From Phoronis australis (lineage: Eukaryota > Phoronida > Phoronidae), in the NCBI GenBank assembly GCA_002633005.1, contig NMRA01000191.1, forward strand, positions 518,077-582,076: a DNA stretch of 64,000 nt, in the 5' to 3' direction. Below are positions 62,364 through 64,000 of the stretch, in pieces; the stretch's first letter is position 1; every line of letters begins with the position of its first letter. Position numbers and translations under genes: made by a program. The notes beneath the pieces are model-generated. The model searched no databases. It was not told the DNA's origin and worked only from the letters and a program-made list of their open reading frames with translations.

Positions 62364-62723
62364 TCAGTAGTCGCCCGAGTGATTTGAGTTCCGTTTCGTT
62401 AAGACCCAGATTAAGTGCAAGAGGCCCCTATATTGTTGTCCTCGTACAGTTTGTAGGATCACTAACCGGCTCTCATTGAACGCGAAACCTCTCACCGTTT
62501 TATTAGGTTGCAAGAAACCAAACATTTTGTTAAGCCGCCCGGTCCGGTTATTTATGATTCCAGCCATGTTTTTCCCAACCGTTTTAGTCTCCGTCTGACT
62601 AAAAGTTGTTGCAGTGGGATTTCGGCTAGCCTGATAATAATTTTGCAAAATGTTACGAGTTGATCTCAATCGTTCCCATATTCCCCAATAGTTTACATTA
62701 TTACTTGGAATATATTTCGACAT
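62364..62723 (-). CDS. Possible 119-residue ORF, unrecognised
   Basis: The frame is open from ATG at 62723 (MSKYIPSNNVNYWGIWERLR) to a stop at 62364. It is Asn/Thr/Gln-rich with Trp and Tyr, without signal peptide or membrane segment. The length is somewhat above chance here. Being next to the gypsy remnant, it could be transposon-derived or spurious. I do not recognise it. Confidence 0.25.
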   Translation of the reverse strand: MSKYIPSNNVNYWGIWERLRSTRNILQNYYQASRNPTATTFSQTETKTVGKNMAGIINNRTGRLNKMFGFLQPNKTVRGFAFNESRLVILQTVRGQQYRGLLHLIWVLTKRNSNHSGDY

Positions 62724-62924
62724 GTTGAACAGCTAAATTATGGTAATAAATTCAGAAACTAAAAGATCTTTTAAGTATTTGTAAACCTATAGACATTTGA
62801 CACCCACAGGGCGGTCTCATGTAAAAACATAATGTTTAGGTTGATTCACGTCTTTACCAATATTGAAGTTACAAAAATAGGATTATACACATAAATAAAA
62901 CAAAGATTTCATTAGTTTGTGTGA

Positions 62925-63712
62925 TCCCCACGAGAAGTCTCTGGTTGCGGGGCTTCCGGGGAATCACGTGTTTTGAGTCAAGTAGAAATATACTCTTTTC
63001 TTAGTTATTGTTAGTAATACACTACAAATTGGCGACGAGGATGGCTCATCTGGGGAACCTGCAAATGTTTGATGCTTCTGCTGAACTCTGGAGTACTTAT
63101 GTGGAGAGAGCCGAGCAGTATTTTCAGTAAAATGACATTGCAGGAGATAAGCGGGTCTCTGCCATCCTTACGTTCATGGGGCAGGAGGCCTATAGTATTT
63201 TACGTAGTCTGACGACGCCAGATCTTCCCAAGGACAAAACATACTCGCAGATCGTGAGGAACATTATGAACCTAAGCCTTTGGAAATCTCGGAACGTTTT
63301 CGTTTTACCAGGCGGGTTCAGAAGGAGCATGAGAGTGTTAACTGGAATTCCCTCTTCAAGTTATCTTGTGAATCGCAAAGTACAAAAACCTGTTTATTGA
63401 TAATGGCGAGGGAATCCGAGTCTTCAATGCGTCTATCAGGCTTAAACCTAATGCAAAAGACACGTTTCAAAAAGCTCGTCCCGCTCCATATTCAATTCAG
63501 TAGTCGGTGGAGGCCGAGCTCAGTCGCACGGAACAAAGTGGTGTTGTGGAGCGTGTGGAACATAGTAACTTGGCGTTGCCCACTGTTAACGTCAGGAAAG
63601 TGAAGTCCTCCGGTCCCACGTACTATTCGCGTCTATGGCGACTACAAATTAGTGAACACTCAGTTACAGGATGACAAATATCCGTTACCTAATACTCAAT
63701 AATAAGCTATAA
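62925..63712 (+). mobile_element. Internally deleted Ty3/gypsy LTR retrotransposon
   Basis: An LTR-like 3' end (CACTACA to 63026) is followed by a primer-binding-site-like TGGCGACGAGG at 63030-63040, as in many animal gypsy elements. Then come a broken gag from ATG 63041 (MAHLGNLQMFDASAELW) and, from about 63410, the start of the RT region (ELSRTEQSGVVERVEHSN and GDYKLVNTQLQDDKYPLP). The rest of gag, the nucleocapsid, the protease, and RT beyond this point are gone. The left LTR edge is uncertain. Confidence 0.8.
63041..63660 (+). pseudogene. Gypsy gag fused by deletion to RT start, broken
   Basis: The gag frame has a stop at about 63128 and a shift near 63270 before PLEISERFRFTRR, the family's ERFRF block. 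At about 63405 the sequence jumps to LKPNAKDTF and KARPAPYS, which in intact elements precede the RT. More stops follow. The copy cannot encode a product. Confidence 0.8.
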
Positions 63713-64000
63713 AACATTCTTATATGCTGATGACACTGCAATTTTCCACCCATTCTCAAAAGAGCATCCCCATGACTCCTTACAATTGCAAACTGACCTT
63801 AACAAACTCTATGACTGGTCTCACAAATGGAAGATGAAATTTAAACCTGAAAAAATTGTTGATCTTATATTTTTTAAGTCTATTAATACTCATTTCCAAA
63901 TAAATCCTACATTGGAATTATCACTCAATGGGGAAGTTATCCCCAATAAGTTCACGCACAAACATATTGGCTTGCTACTCGGCCATAAGCTTACATTTAC
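63713..64000 (+). mobile_element. Non-LTR retrotransposon RT fragment, runs off the window
   Basis: The open frame KTFLYADDTAIFHPFSKE has the catalytic YADD, then LQTDLNKLYDWSHKWKMKF and FTHKHIGLLLGHKLTF, the usual order of RT palm and thumb in LINEs. It differs clearly from the LINE at 29938. It directly abuts the gypsy remnant, and its 5' part is missing. Confidence 0.85.

Noticed and set aside
1-64000. CRISPR arrays, bacterial operons, ribosome binding sites
   Set aside because: The window is animal genomic DNA with spliced genes; tandem arrays here are minisatellites without the repeat-spacer pattern.

Overview
This is a 64 kb piece of a draft animal genome, with two N runs at 14630-15166 and 37572-38422. 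The genes are split by GT-AG introns, gene density is low, microsatellites of (TA)n, (CA)n and (TTA)n type are present, and many small inverted-repeat transposons lie in introns and between genes. The gene content (CCDC43, TMA16, an MFSD4/NaGLT-type transporter, a C-type lectin, a divergent homeobox gene) and the repeats fit a marine invertebrate, perhaps a deuterostome such as a hemichordate or cephalochordate. The species assignment is a guess.

Layout. 1-6.5 kb: CCDC43 (+, four exons, complete). 8.35-9.67 kb: a small homeobox gene (-, three exons) whose third helix carries Gln in place of the near-invariant Asn51. 10-19 kb: no recognisable gene, mostly nested short DNA transposons and one assembly gap. 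19.6-21.6 kb: a secreted C-type lectin (-, two exons). 24.6-34.1 kb: TMA16 (+, six exons; the first coding exon is only the ATG), with introns that host a foldback element, a minisatellite and a LINE inserted into that minisatellite. 34.2-35.3 kb: a TTAA-flanked element with long inverted termini and a broken THAP domain (Kolobok-like). 37.2-38.7 kb: a repeat with the second gap. 40 kb: a 255-codon intronless basic ORF (-) that I do not recognise. 41-54 kb: mostly repeats, including a large foldback made of tandem 20-mers and a 0.4 kb tandem repeat. 54.35-59.59 kb: an MFS transporter (+, three exons). 60-61.6 kb: one repeat inserted into another. 62.9-64 kb: an internally deleted Ty3/gypsy element abutting a LINE fragment that runs off the window.

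The genes look like independent single-copy loci (pre-60S ribosome biogenesis, small-molecule transport, carbohydrate-recognition fold, transcription factor fold), and I see no operon or cluster. I rebuilt gene models by reading splice sites and family similarity by eye. Exon ends that keep the frame and sit on GT/AG are firm; untranslated regions are not determined.
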